A stretch of 64,000 nucleotides of DNA. Source: Nocardia niigatensis NBRC 100131 (GTDB lineage Bacteria > Actinomycetota > Actinomycetes > Mycobacteriales > Mycobacteriaceae). The position numbers and the translations under genes are program-made. The notes under the pieces are model-generated. The model did no database searches. It was not told where the DNA came from and saw only the letters and a list, made by a program, of their open reading frames with translations. Within the stretch, counting starts at the first letter, position 1. Every line of letters starts with the position of its first letter. The DNA is taken from positions 372,001-436,000 of the forward strand of contig NZ_BAGC01000040.1 of NCBI RefSeq assembly GCF_000308655.1, read 5' to 3'. Positions 27,660-36,447 of the stretch are shown here, piece by piece.

Positions 27660-28607
27660 ATGCGCGCGGATCGATTGGTGGCAACCCTGCTCCTCATGCA
27701 GACCCGGGGCCGGGTGACCGCGGCGGAGGTCGCCGCCGAGCTCGAAGTGTCGGTGGCCACCGCGCGGCGCGACCTGGAGGCGCTGTCCACGGCCGGGATT
27801 CCGGTCTATCCGCAGCCCGGGCGCGGCGGCGGCTGGGCGCTGGTGGGCGGCGCCCGCACGGATCTCAGCGGCCTCACCGCCCCCGAGGCCCAGGCGCTGT
27901 TCCTGCTGCTGGGCCCGGTCGCGACGGCCACCCCCGCCACCAAGTCGGCCCTGCGGAAACTGTTGCGCGCCTTGCCACAACCCTTCCGCACCGAGGCCGA
28001 GGCGGCGGCGGGGGCGATCGTGGTGGACCCGGCCCGCTGGGGCGAATCCGACGAGCGCCCGCCCGCCCTGGTGGACGAGCTGCAGCGAGCCGTGGTGCGC
28101 CGCCGCCGGATCCGGTTCGCCTACGACCGGGCCGGGCGGCGGACCGAACGGGTGGTCGATCCGTGGGGCCTGGTGGACAAGGACGGCGGCTGGTACCTGG
28201 TGGCCGGGACCGAGCACGGGCAGCGGACCTTCCGCGTGGACCGCATCGCGACCCTCGCGATCACCGACGAGATCGCCCACCGGCCCGAGGATTTCGATCT
28301 GTCGACGGCCTGGTCGGAGGTGGTCGAGGAGGTCGAACGGCAGCGTTCGGCGCTCTCGGCGACCGTGCTGGTCCCGGCGCCGCTCGCGCCGGTGCTGCAC
28401 AAACAGCAAGGACGGCACTGCGTCCTGGACGGTCCGGTCGGCGACGGCCGGATCCGCGCCCGGGTCACCGCGCCGACGCCGCTGATGATCGCCCAGCAGC
28501 TGGCGGGCTGGGGCGCGGCCCTCGAGGTGGTCGAGCCGGAATCGGTGCGCGCCGAACTTGCCCGGCTGGGCGCCGAGCTGGTGCAGCGCTACCACACCGG
28601 CGGGTAA
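27660..28607 (+). CDS. HTH-WYL transcriptional regulator (YafY/PafC-like)
   Basis: A 315-residue regulator. The N-terminal DeoR-type winged helix (MRADRLVATLLLMQTRGRVTAAEVAAELEVSVATARRDLEAL) precedes a WYL domain (RIRFAYDRAGRRTERVVDPWGLVDKDGGWYLVAG), which binds ligands or nucleic acid, and a C-terminal WCX domain. I chose ATG 27660, although an ATG lies 30 bp upstream. It is divergent from the VOC gene and has a palindromic site in the shared promoter, which suggests that it controls the VOC gene and perhaps itself. Confidence 0.87.
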   Translation: MRADRLVATLLLMQTRGRVTAAEVAAELEVSVATARRDLEALSTAGIPVYPQPGRGGGWALVGGARTDLSGLTAPEAQALFLLLGPVATATPATKSALRKLLRALPQPFRTEAEAAAGAIVVDPARWGESDERPPALVDELQRAVVRRRRIRFAYDRAGRRTERVVDPWGLVDKDGGWYLVAGTEHGQRTFRVDRIATLAITDEIAHRPEDFDLSTAWSEVVEEVERQRSALSATVLVPAPLAPVLHKQQGRHCVLDGPVGDGRIRARVTAPTPLMIAQQLAGWGAALEVVEPESVRAELARLGAELVQRYHTGG

Positions 28608-28678
28608 CGCTGCCCGGTCATGCGAAAACCGAATCATGTTGCAGCAGTGGGGATTTCGCTCATTTTAGCGGTCCACCA

Positions 28679-28693
28679 CTGTTACAGTCCGCC
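28679..28693 (+). repeat. Shared 15-bp leader repeat, copy 2
   Basis: The same CTGTTACAGTCCGCC as at 27085, here 37 bp ahead of the ATG of the secreted Ser-Gly-rich protein. Confidence 0.6.
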
Positions 28694-28730
28694 CGGCGCG
28701 ACCCCTTCAACGCGCCGAAAGGATTCACCC

Positions 28731-29327
28731 ATGAGTAATCAGCTCTCCCCCGACCCGAAACGGTCCGCCGTGCGAGATCTGCGGCGCCCCGCCGCGGGTG
28801 CGTGCGCGGTCGCGGCGCTGGCCGTCGTGGCCGGGTCCGTGCTGGCCGCCCCGGCCGGTGCGCAGATCGCCAACATCAGCGTCGCCGGGCTGACCAGCGA
28901 CAAGCCGTGCGATGTCGCGGACGGCTGCAGCATCCAGGCCTCGCTGAGCGGTGCCGACCAGCTCAGCCCGGTCGACTTCCTGGTGAACGGCACGGTCATC
29001 GGCACCCTCACCCCGACCTCGTACGGCGCCGGCGCGGCCGCGAACATGCCCTGGCACCCGGCCAATGACGGCACCTACACCATCGGCGTCCGGCAGGGTC
29101 TGGCCAACTCGACCATCGTCTACGTGGTGGGCAGGGGCGGCACCTGCCCACCGATCTCGTCGCTGGTCCCGGGTTCGTCGAGCAGCGGCTCCGCGGGCAG
29201 CGGCTCGGCCAGCGGCTCCGGCGACAGCGGTTCCGCGGGCAGCGGCTCGGCCACCGGTTCGGGCGGAAGCGGTTCGGCGGGTAGCGGTTCCGCGTCGGGG
29301 TCGGCCACCCCGCTACCGATCTGCTGA
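28731..29327 (+). CDS. Secreted protein with a Ser-Gly-rich C-terminal tail
   Basis: A 198-residue protein. The N-terminal 45 residues include a twin-Arg stretch and hydrophobic core ending APAGA, a Sec-type signal. The mature domain (about 60-140) has two Cys (KPCDVADGCSIQ) and a beta-rich Ig-like pattern (DFLVNGTVIGTL, HPANDGTYTIGVRQG). The last 55 residues are imperfect GSAGSGSASGSG repeats with Asp/Thr variants, ending in a Cys. The tail may be a flexible spacer. It is comparable in general design to the small secreted protein at 13467. GAAAGGA precedes the ATG. Confidence 0.78.
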   Translation: MSNQLSPDPKRSAVRDLRRPAAGACAVAALAVVAGSVLAAPAGAQIANISVAGLTSDKPCDVADGCSIQASLSGADQLSPVDFLVNGTVIGTLTPTSYGAGAAANMPWHPANDGTYTIGVRQGLANSTIVYVVGRGGTCPPISSLVPGSSSSGSAGSGSASGSGDSGSAGSGSATGSGGSGSAGSGSASGSATPLPIC

Positions 29328-29335
29328 TCGGGCCG

Positions 29336-29366
29336 GGGAGCCGAGAACGGGCAGGGGTCGGCTCCC
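29336..29366. terminator. Terminator-like hairpin between convergent genes
   Basis: GGGAGCCGA and TCGGCTCCC form a 9-bp stem with a 13-base loop between the ends of the secreted gene and the lipoprotein gene. Confidence 0.55.
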
Positions 29367-29400
29367 TCCCCCGGGTCGCAGCGCCGCCGCTCCCCGGGGC

Positions 29401-30117
29401 TCAGCCTTTGCGGACCTTGCGCAACGCGGTGGTGAACAGCGCGTCGAGGGCCTCGCTGTCGGAGGTGGACCCGGAGGTCATGTACGTCACCGCGATTCGC
29501 ACATCGCCGATCTGACCCACCAGCGTCTGCATGGTCCGGGTGAGGCCGGTCGCCCTGTTGTCGGAGCCGACCGTGCGCCGCAATGCGAGTGAGTCGTCGG
29601 CATTGACCGGCGGCGGCGGGTCCAGCTGGGTGGTCACCACCGAGGTGAGTCCGGAGTGCCCGACGTGCACGGTCCCGCAGCGCTGCAACTGATCTCGCAG
29701 TGCCGACAGCGGCTGATCGGAGCGGGTCAGCGCGACGGTGAGGGTCGCGCGGGTGGCGTCGTCGGTGCCGACCGCCACGGCCGGGCCCGCGGTCGGCGTG
29801 ACCGGTGCGCAGGTGGCCGGATCCACTTGTGCCCCCGGCAGGTAACCCTCGAGGTCGTTGGCGGCCTGGCTCGCGGCGTCTGCGGGCAGCACGAGCGCGG
29901 TGTATCTCGACGGGAATTGCGAGGGATCCGGCAGCAGTCCGGTGAGACCGTTGTCGGGGGCGGTCGCCGTGACCGGCGTGCGGGCGGCGATGGGATGACC
30001 GGAAACCGAGGTCGCGCACGCGGCGAGCAACCCGCTCAGCGCCACTATTCCCGCGGCGCCCGCGGTCCTGAGGCGGCTGCGTGCGGGTGTTCGGAAAGGC
30101 GCGGTCACTCGATTCAC
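29401..30117 (-). CDS. Lipoprotein, DUF5642-like
   Basis: A 238-residue protein. After an Arg-rich N-terminus and a hydrophobic core, the lipobox LLAAC places the lipid-modified cysteine at about residue 33. The mature part begins LPDPSQFPSRYTALVLPADAASQAANDL, which resembles the PknM/DUF5642-like sensor domain of mycobacterial and nocardial lipoproteins (family recognition from memory, moderate confidence). It should be tethered to the outer face of the cell membrane. It uses a GTG start at 30117; the frame upstream of it is probably non-coding. It is divergent from the PAC2 gene. Confidence 0.68.
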   Translation of the reverse strand: MNRVTAPFRTPARSRLRTAGAAGIVALSGLLAACATSVSGHPIAARTPVTATAPDNGLTGLLPDPSQFPSRYTALVLPADAASQAANDLEGYLPGAQVDPATCAPVTPTAGPAVAVGTDDATRATLTVALTRSDQPLSALRDQLQRCGTVHVGHSGLTSVVTTQLDPPPPVNADDSLALRRTVGSDNRATGLTRTMQTLVGQIGDVRIAVTYMTSGSTSDSEALDALFTTALRKVRKG

Positions 30118-30290
30118 TATGCCGAAAATCGGCTGTTCACACCGAATGCCACGCCGCGCGGCACACTCCCGGGAATGCGCGTCCGGGCCCGGCGTGTTGC
30201 ATAGCGAGTGCGGGTGGTGCACGCCTGTCATGCGCATGAGGGACAATGTGGGTTGGTCGCGCAAGTGGGCCACGCAGGAAGGAGTACGCG

Positions 30291-31244
30291 ATGGACTACG
30301 AGTCGCGAATGTACGAGCTGGAGTTCCCGGCTCCGCAGATGTCGTCCGCCGACGGCTCGGGTCCGGTGCTGGTGCACGGTCTCGAGGGTTTCACCGATGC
30401 CGGGCACGCGGTACGCCTCGCCACCACGCATCTGAAGGAAAGCCTCGAGCACGAACTGGTCGCCTCGTTCGACATGGACGAACTGCTCGACTACCGCTCA
30501 CGGCGGCCGCTCATGACCTTCAAGACCGACCACTTCTCCGACTACACCGAGCCGGAACTGAGCCTGTGGGCGCTCAAGGACACGGCGGGCACGCCGTTCC
30601 TGCTTCTCGCCGGGCTGGAACCGGATCTGCGGTGGGAGCGGTTCGTCACCGCGGTACGCCTGCTCGCCGAGCAGCTGGGCGTGCGCCGGACCATCGGTCT
30701 GAGCGCGATTCCCATGGCGATTCCGCACACCCGTCCGCTCGGCGTCACCGCGCACGCCTCCGATTCCGATCTGATCGGCGATCACCAGCGCTGGCCGGGT
30801 GAGCTGCAGGTGCCGGGCAGCGCGTCCTCGCTGCTGGAGTTCCGGATGGCCCAGCACGGGCACGAGTCGGTCGGGTTCTCGGTGCACGTCCCGCACTACC
30901 TGACCCAGACCGCCTACCCGGAGGCCGCGCAGACGCTGCTGGAGAACGTGGCCGAGAACGCGGGCCTCGAACTACCGCTGGCCGCGCTCACCGATGCCGC
31001 CGCGCGGGTCCGCGAACAGGTCAACGAGCAGATCGCCGGCAACTCCGAGGTCGAGACCGTGGTGTCGGCGCTGGAACGCCAGTACGACAGCTTCGTGACC
31101 GCCCAGGAACGCCAGTCCAGCCTGCTGGCCAGCGAGAACGACCTGCCGACGGGTGACGAGCTGGGAGCGGAGTTCGAACGCTTCCTGGCCGAGCAGGCCG
31201 GGTACGCCGACGGCGACGGACCGGAGAACCCGCCGCTGCGGTAG
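30291..31244 (+). CDS. PAC2 family protein (Rv2714-like)
   Basis: A 317-residue protein of the PAC2 (proteasome assembly chaperone-like) family. Core segments are PVLVHGLEGFTDAGHAVRLATTHLKES, YRSRRPLMTFKTDHFSDY and the final third with VEFSVHVPHYL-like sequence. The C-terminal 60 residues are helical and charged (AERQYDSFVTAQERQ). M. tuberculosis has the same family at Rv2714, in a similar position between ideR and lexA. The function is unclear. A strong ribosome binding site (AGGAAGGAG) precedes the ATG. The DUF3516 helicase gene follows after 46 bp on the same strand. Confidence 0.88.
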   Translation: MDYESRMYELEFPAPQMSSADGSGPVLVHGLEGFTDAGHAVRLATTHLKESLEHELVASFDMDELLDYRSRRPLMTFKTDHFSDYTEPELSLWALKDTAGTPFLLLAGLEPDLRWERFVTAVRLLAEQLGVRRTIGLSAIPMAIPHTRPLGVTAHASDSDLIGDHQRWPGELQVPGSASSLLEFRMAQHGHESVGFSVHVPHYLTQTAYPEAAQTLLENVAENAGLELPLAALTDAAARVREQVNEQIAGNSEVETVVSALERQYDSFVTAQERQSSLLASENDLPTGDELGAEFERFLAEQAGYADGDGPENPPLR

Positions 31245-31290
31245 TGGTCGCTACCGGTGTTCGCGGCGGCGACCGGTAACGTTGGGCGGC

Positions 31291-33801
31291 GTGCAGCTGT
31301 CCGAACTGGTTCCCGACCGTGCCGTATCCGACGTGGACCCGGACTGGTTGTACGAAACCTTCGCCGACTGGGCGAGTTCGGCCGGCCTGAATCTGTATCC
31401 AGCGCAGGAAGAAGCGCTGCTGGAACTGGTCACCGGGTCGAACGTCATCCTGAACACCCCGACCGGGTCCGGTAAGTCGCTCGTCGCGCTGGGCGCGCAC
31501 TTCGCCGCGCTCAACAAGGGTCAGCGCAGCTACTACACCGCACCGATCAAGGCCCTGGTGAGCGAGAAGTTCTTCGCGCTGTGCGAGATCTTCGGGGCCG
31601 ACCGCGTGGGCATGGTGACCGGCGACGCGGCGGTGAACCCGGAGGCTCCCATCATCTGCGCCACCGCGGAGATCGTGGCGAATCTGGCGCTGCGCGAGGG
31701 CGCGGCCGCCGACATCGGCCAGGTCATCATGGACGAGTTCCACTACTACGCCGACCCCGATCGCGGCTGGGCCTGGCAGGTACCGCTGATCGAGCTGCCC
31801 GGGGCGCAGTTCCTGCTCATGTCGGCCACGCTCGGCGAGGTCGACTTCTTCGCCCAGGACCTGACCCGGCGCACCGGCCGCGAGACCGCAGTGGTCTCCG
31901 GCTCGGAACGGCCGGTGCCGCTGAGCTTCTCGTACGTCCGCACGCCCATCACCGAGACGCTCGAGGACCTGGTGACCACCAGCCTCGCGCCGGTCTACGT
32001 CGTGCACTTCACCCAGGCCGCGGCCATGGAGCGAGCGCAGGCGCTGATGAGCGTCAATATGTCCTCCAAGGCCGAGAAGGAGGCCATCGCCGCGGCCATC
32101 GGCGAGTTCCGCTTCGCCACCGGATTCGGCAAGACCCTGTCGCGGTTCATCCGCCACGGCATCGGCGTGCACCACGCGGGCATGCTGCCCAAGTACCGGC
32201 GGCTGGTCGAGAAGCTCGCTCAGGACGGACTGCTGAAAGTGGTGTGCGGCACGGACACCCTGGGTGTCGGCATCAATGTGCCGATCCGCACGGTTTTGCT
32301 GACCGGGCTCACCAAGTTCGACGGCGTGCGCACCCGCCGGCTCAATGCCCGCGAGTTCCATCAGATCTCGGGCCGGGCCGGGCGCGCGGGCTACGACACC
32401 ATGGGCACCGTCGTGGTGCAGGCGCCCGAGCACGAGGTGGAGAACGCGCGGCTGATCGCCAAGGCCGGCGACGATCCCAAGAAGCTGAAGAAGGTCCAGA
32501 AGCGCAAGCCGCCCGAGGGTTTCGTGTCCTGGTCGGAGGAGACCTTCGACCGGCTGGTCGCGGCCTCGCCCGAACCGATGGTGTCGCGCTTCCATGTCAC
32601 CAACGCCATGCTGCTGAATGTCATTGCGCGCAAGGGCAATTGCTTCTACGCCATGCGGCACCTGCTCGAAGAGAACCATGAGCCGCGGGCCGCGCAGCGC
32701 AAGCACATCCTCAAGGCGATCCGGCTGTACCGGGCGCTGCGGGACGCGGGCGTCGTGCAGCAGCTCGACGAACCCGACAAGTACGGGCGTCATGCCCGGC
32801 TCATGGTCGACCTGCAGCGCGATTTCGCGCTCGACCAGCCGCTGTCGCCATTCGCGCTGGCGGCGCTGGAACTCCTGGACAAGGAGTCGCCGACCTACAC
32901 CCTCGACGTCATCTCACTCATCGAGTCCACGCTCGAGGATCCGCGTCAGCTGCTGATGGCCCAGCAGCACAGGGCGCGCGGCGCGGCCGTCGCGGAGATG
33001 AAGGCCGACGGCATCGAATACGAGGAGCGCATGGAACTCCTCGAAGAGGTCACCTGGCCCAAGCCGCTGGCGGCCGAGCTCATCGAGCCCGCGTTCGAGA
33101 CCTACAAGGCCGGGCACCCATGGGTGTCGGAGTTCGAGCCCTCGCCCAAGTCCGTGGTGCGCGAGATGGTCGAGCGGTCCATGACCTTCGCCGAGCTCGT
33201 GTCCGGCTACGAGCTGGCCCGCTCCGAGGGCGTGGTGCTGCGCTACCTGGCCGACGCCTACCGCGCCCTGCGGCGGACCGTGCCCGAGCAGGCGCGCACC
33301 GAGGAACTGGACGACATCACCGAGTGGCTCGGCGAGCTCATTCGCCAGGTCGACTCCAGCCTGCTCGACGAATGGGAGCAGCTGACCAATCCGGGCGCGG
33401 AGTCCGACGAGCAGCAGCTGGCGTTCGGCGCCGAGACCGTGCGGCCCATCTCCGCCAACGAGCGCGCCTTCCGGGTGCTGGTGCGCAATGCCATGTTCCG
33501 CCGGGTCGACCTGGCCGCGCTGCGCCGCTGGGAGGCGCTCGCCGAGATGGGCGACGAGCTGGACTGGGAGGCCGAGCTGGGCCCCTATTTCGACGAGTAC
33601 GAGACCCTGGGCACCGGCCCGAACGCCCGTGGACCCCAGCTGTTCCGGGTCGAACAGCGGCCGGGATTCTGGGACGTCCGCCAGGTGCTGGACGACCCCA
33701 ACGGCGACCACGGCTGGTCCATCGACGCCATCGTGGATCTGGCCGAGTCCGATGCCGCGGGCGAAGTGGTGTTCGACGAGGTTTCGGTCACCGCGGGCTG
33801 A
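31291..33801 (+). CDS. DEAD/DEAH-box helicase with C-terminal DUF3516 domain
   Basis: An 836-residue Ski2-like helicase. The GTG start at 31291 is followed by VQLSELVPDRAVSD. Walker A is at residues 55-63 (NTPTGSGKS), motif II is DEFHYY, motif III SAT (LLMSATLGE), and motif VI QISGRAGRAGYD. The C-terminal DUF3516 region spans about the last 330 residues. It probably unwinds RNA; targets are unknown. The PAC2 gene is 46 bp upstream, so they may be co-transcribed. The length and motifs are complete. Confidence 0.9.
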   Translation: MQLSELVPDRAVSDVDPDWLYETFADWASSAGLNLYPAQEEALLELVTGSNVILNTPTGSGKSLVALGAHFAALNKGQRSYYTAPIKALVSEKFFALCEIFGADRVGMVTGDAAVNPEAPIICATAEIVANLALREGAAADIGQVIMDEFHYYADPDRGWAWQVPLIELPGAQFLLMSATLGEVDFFAQDLTRRTGRETAVVSGSERPVPLSFSYVRTPITETLEDLVTTSLAPVYVVHFTQAAAMERAQALMSVNMSSKAEKEAIAAAIGEFRFATGFGKTLSRFIRHGIGVHHAGMLPKYRRLVEKLAQDGLLKVVCGTDTLGVGINVPIRTVLLTGLTKFDGVRTRRLNAREFHQISGRAGRAGYDTMGTVVVQAPEHEVENARLIAKAGDDPKKLKKVQKRKPPEGFVSWSEETFDRLVAASPEPMVSRFHVTNAMLLNVIARKGNCFYAMRHLLEENHEPRAAQRKHILKAIRLYRALRDAGVVQQLDEPDKYGRHARLMVDLQRDFALDQPLSPFALAALELLDKESPTYTLDVISLIESTLEDPRQLLMAQQHRARGAAVAEMKADGIEYEERMELLEEVTWPKPLAAELIEPAFETYKAGHPWVSEFEPSPKSVVREMVERSMTFAELVSGYELARSEGVVLRYLADAYRALRRTVPEQARTEELDDITEWLGELIRQVDSSLLDEWEQLTNPGAESDEQQLAFGAETVRPISANERAFRVLVRNAMFRRVDLAALRRWEALAEMGDELDWEAELGPYFDEYETLGTGPNARGPQLFRVEQRPGFWDVRQVLDDPNGDHGWSIDAIVDLAESDAAGEVVFDEVSVTAG

Positions 33802-33991
33802 GTCGGCCGGGCCCACGGCGGTGCGGGGTCCCACGCTCGTCGGGCCGCACGCGGGCAGGTGAACGAATCCCGGCGCCGGAGTGACGTAATCGATCGTCTA
33901 CCGGTTCGTTTTCCGAGGCCCAACGCGTGTATCGTCTCGCAGGTTGCCTGAGTCCCTGCCGTAGCGGCCGACAGAAAAGAGTTCCCTTAGA

Positions 33992-35107
33992 TTGCCCGGT
34001 CGAAACCTGCCCGAGTCACCCTGTCTGGTCATCGACCTCGACAAGGTCCGCGCGAATTACCGCGCACTGCACGCCGCCCTTCCCGCGGCACGAATTCGCT
34101 TCGCCGTCAAGGCGAGTCCCGTGCCGGAGATCATCCGGCTGCTGAACGGCGAGGGCGCGGAGTTCGATGTCGCCAGCGTCGGAGAGATAGACCTCTGCCT
34201 CGCACAGGGCGTCGACCCGGCCGTCATGTGCTACGGCAACCCGATCAAGAAGGCGTCCCAGATCGCCACCGCCTACGCGGCGGGTGTGCGGCGCTACGCC
34301 TTCGACACCGAGGACGACCTGGAACGCATCGCCGAGCATGCGCCGGGTTCCGAGGTCGAATGCCGGTTCCTGTCGTCGGCGCCGCAGTCGCAGACGCCCT
34401 TCGGGACCAAGTTCGGCTGCGCACCCGGTGAGGCCAAGCGGCTGCTGGTGCGCGCGCACGACCTCGGCCTGACCGTGGTCGGCCCCTACTTCCACGTCGG
34501 CTCGCAGCAGCTGGACCCGAAGGCGTGGGGCATCGGCATCGAGCAGGCGGGTGCCATCGCGGAAGCGTTGGCGATCAAGGACATTCCAGTCACGGCGGTG
34601 AATATCGGTGGGGGACTTCCGATTTCGTACGCCGATCCGGCTCCCGGACTCGCGGAGCTGGGCGCGGCCATCGCCGAGGCGGCGGACCGCTATCTCCCGG
34701 AGCACACCGAACTCGTCGTGGAACCCGGTCGCGCCCTGGTGGGCAACACCGGTGTGATTCACGCCGAAGTGGTGAATGTTCGCACGGCGCCGGACGGGCG
34801 GCGCTGGGTATACCTCGACATCGGCCGCTACAACGGCATGGCCGAGACCGAGAACGAGTACATCGCCTACCGATTCCAAACCGATCGGGACACGGATCCG
34901 AAGGACGAGGCCGTGGTTGCCGGTCCTACGTGTGACGGCGACGATGTACTCTATCAACGCACGCGTGTCCTCCTTCCGACCACGTTGCGAGCCGGTGATC
35001 CCGTTCGGATCCTCGAGACCGGCGCCTATACGGCGAGCTATTCGTCGGTGTCCTTCAACGGTTTTCCGCCTTTGACAGTCCATGTCACTGGCGCTGAGCG
35101 AGAGTGA
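33992..35107 (+). CDS. Fold-III ornithine/diaminopimelate-type decarboxylase
   Basis: A 371-residue alanine-racemase-fold PLP enzyme. The PLP lysine is Lys40 (RFAVKASP), the region HVGSQQ carries a phosphate-binding His/Gly, and GPTCDGDDVL carries the catalytic Cys-X-Asp of eukaryotic-type ornithine decarboxylases. Its length is short like bacterial ODC/LDC, not DapC-like. The following SpeD-SpeE gene indicates that it makes putrescine from ornithine, though lysine cannot be excluded. The start is TTG 33992, since no ATG or GTG lies near. A 190-bp upstream region holds its promoter. Confidence 0.85.
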   Translation: MPGRNLPESPCLVIDLDKVRANYRALHAALPAARIRFAVKASPVPEIIRLLNGEGAEFDVASVGEIDLCLAQGVDPAVMCYGNPIKKASQIATAYAAGVRRYAFDTEDDLERIAEHAPGSEVECRFLSSAPQSQTPFGTKFGCAPGEAKRLLVRAHDLGLTVVGPYFHVGSQQLDPKAWGIGIEQAGAIAEALAIKDIPVTAVNIGGGLPISYADPAPGLAELGAAIAEAADRYLPEHTELVVEPGRALVGNTGVIHAEVVNVRTAPDGRRWVYLDIGRYNGMAETENEYIAYRFQTDRDTDPKDEAVVAGPTCDGDDVLYQRTRVLLPTTLRAGDPVRILETGAYTASYSSVSFNGFPPLTVHVTGAERE

Positions 35108-35116
35108 GTTTTAGCC

Positions 35117-36334
35117 ATGATCACGGCAGAATTCACCGGCTGGCACGTGCTGGCCGAGTTCGGTGGTGTCGACGCTGGCCTCTGCGACGACCTCGAACGA
35201 CTCGAAACCGCGCTTCGAAAATCGTTGGTCGCCGCGGGGGTGACCATCTGCGATGTCGTGCGCAAGAAGTTCGAGCCGCAGGGTGTCACCATCCTGGCCC
35301 TCCTGGCCGAGTCGCACGCCTCGATCCACACCTACCCTGAGTCCGGCGACATCTTCGTCGACGTATTCACTTGCGGCAGCATCGGTTCCGGTGCCACCAA
35401 GGCCGTCGAACTGCTGCAGCACGAACTGGCTCCGGGTTCGGTCAACATCGAGGTCATCCAGCGCGGCCACACCGCCCGCCGCATCCACGAGCCGGTCGGC
35501 GCAGGCCTGACCCGGGTGTGGAACACGACGGAAACCATCGTCGACACCAACACCCCCTTCCAGCACATGGTGATCGCGCGGACCGAGCAGGGCATCTCCC
35601 TGTTCTCCGACGACGACCGCCAGTCCACCGAGTTCTCGCAGCTCACCTACCACGAGGCCATGCTGGTCCCGGGGTACGCGCTGGCCGAGAAGCTGGACAA
35701 GGTGCTGATCATCGGTTCCGGTGAGGGCGTCGCCTCCCAGATGTCGGTGGCCGCGGGTGCCTCGCTCGTCGATCACGTCGACATCGACCAGCTCGAGGTG
35801 GAGCTGTGCGCCGAGCACCTCCCCTACGGCTACACCCAGGCCGACCTGGCCGAGGCGGTCGCACAGACCGGCCCGATCAAGATGCACTACGCCGACGGCT
35901 GGGACTTCCTGGCCAAGGCCGAGGCCGCGGGCGTGCGCTACGACATGATCTGCATCGACCTGCCGGACGAGCGGGTCGAGGACGCGCAGCACAACCGCCT
36001 CTACGAGGACGACTTCCTCAACCGCTGCAAGGCGCTGCTCGCCGAGGGCGGCGTGCTCGCCGCACAGGCCGGCTGTCAGACCATGTGGCGCAACGAGACG
36101 CTGAAGCGCTCGTGGACCCGCTTCCACAACCTGTTCGAGACCGTCGTGCCCTACGTGAGCGACGAGCACGAGTGGACCTTCATCTTCGGCACCCCGAAGG
36201 CGATCGCGGATCCGGTCGCCAAGATGACCGGCACCCTGTCGACCCTGCCCTACAAGGCCGAGACCATCGACGCGCAGGCCCTGGTCCGCGGCGCGATCGA
36301 GCCGCACGCGCTGCGTGCGAGCGTCACCGTCTAG
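35117..36334 (+). CDS. S-adenosylmethionine decarboxylase fused to spermidine synthase (SpeD-SpeE)
   Basis: A 405-residue bifunctional enzyme. Residues 1-110 are a prokaryotic SpeD proenzyme: the site AESHASIHTYPES places the pyruvoyl-forming Ser at 66, with His71 and Cys86, the same spacing as in the Thermotoga enzyme. A linker (to about 130) leads to a spermidine synthase domain with QSTEFSQLTYHEA, the SAM-site IGSGEG, YADGWDFL and the catalytic Asp in IDLPDERVED. The product would make spermidine from putrescine and decarboxylated SAM in one protein. The gene follows the decarboxylase after 9 bases. SpeD-SpeE fusions are known but uncommon in bacteria. Confidence 0.88.
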   Translation: MITAEFTGWHVLAEFGGVDAGLCDDLERLETALRKSLVAAGVTICDVVRKKFEPQGVTILALLAESHASIHTYPESGDIFVDVFTCGSIGSGATKAVELLQHELAPGSVNIEVIQRGHTARRIHEPVGAGLTRVWNTTETIVDTNTPFQHMVIARTEQGISLFSDDDRQSTEFSQLTYHEAMLVPGYALAEKLDKVLIIGSGEGVASQMSVAAGASLVDHVDIDQLEVELCAEHLPYGYTQADLAEAVAQTGPIKMHYADGWDFLAKAEAAGVRYDMICIDLPDERVEDAQHNRLYEDDFLNRCKALLAEGGVLAAQAGCQTMWRNETLKRSWTRFHNLFETVVPYVSDEHEWTFIFGTPKAIADPVAKMTGTLSTLPYKAETIDAQALVRGAIEPHALRASVTV

Positions 36335-36351
36335 TCGACCAGCTCTACCGG

Positions 36352-36390
36352 GAAGCGCCCCCGCACGGACGTCCATGCGGGGGCGCTTCT
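36352..36390. terminator. Strong hairpin terminator of the polyamine operon
   Basis: A perfect 14-bp stem (GAAGCGCCCCCGCA with its complement) with a 10-base loop lies 18 bases after the SpeD-SpeE stop, and it can also serve the convergent fabH gene. Confidence 0.85.
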
Positions 36391-36447
36391 CATTGCTACG
36401 GTTTCCGTCGTTTCACACAACGGATTTCGTTGTCCGCGGGCCGCGCC

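Noticed and set aside
31021-32793. 590-codon antisense frame over the DUF3516 helicase
   Set aside because: The helicase frame has all motifs. The antisense protein is a His/Arg/Gly-rich composition typical of shadow frames.
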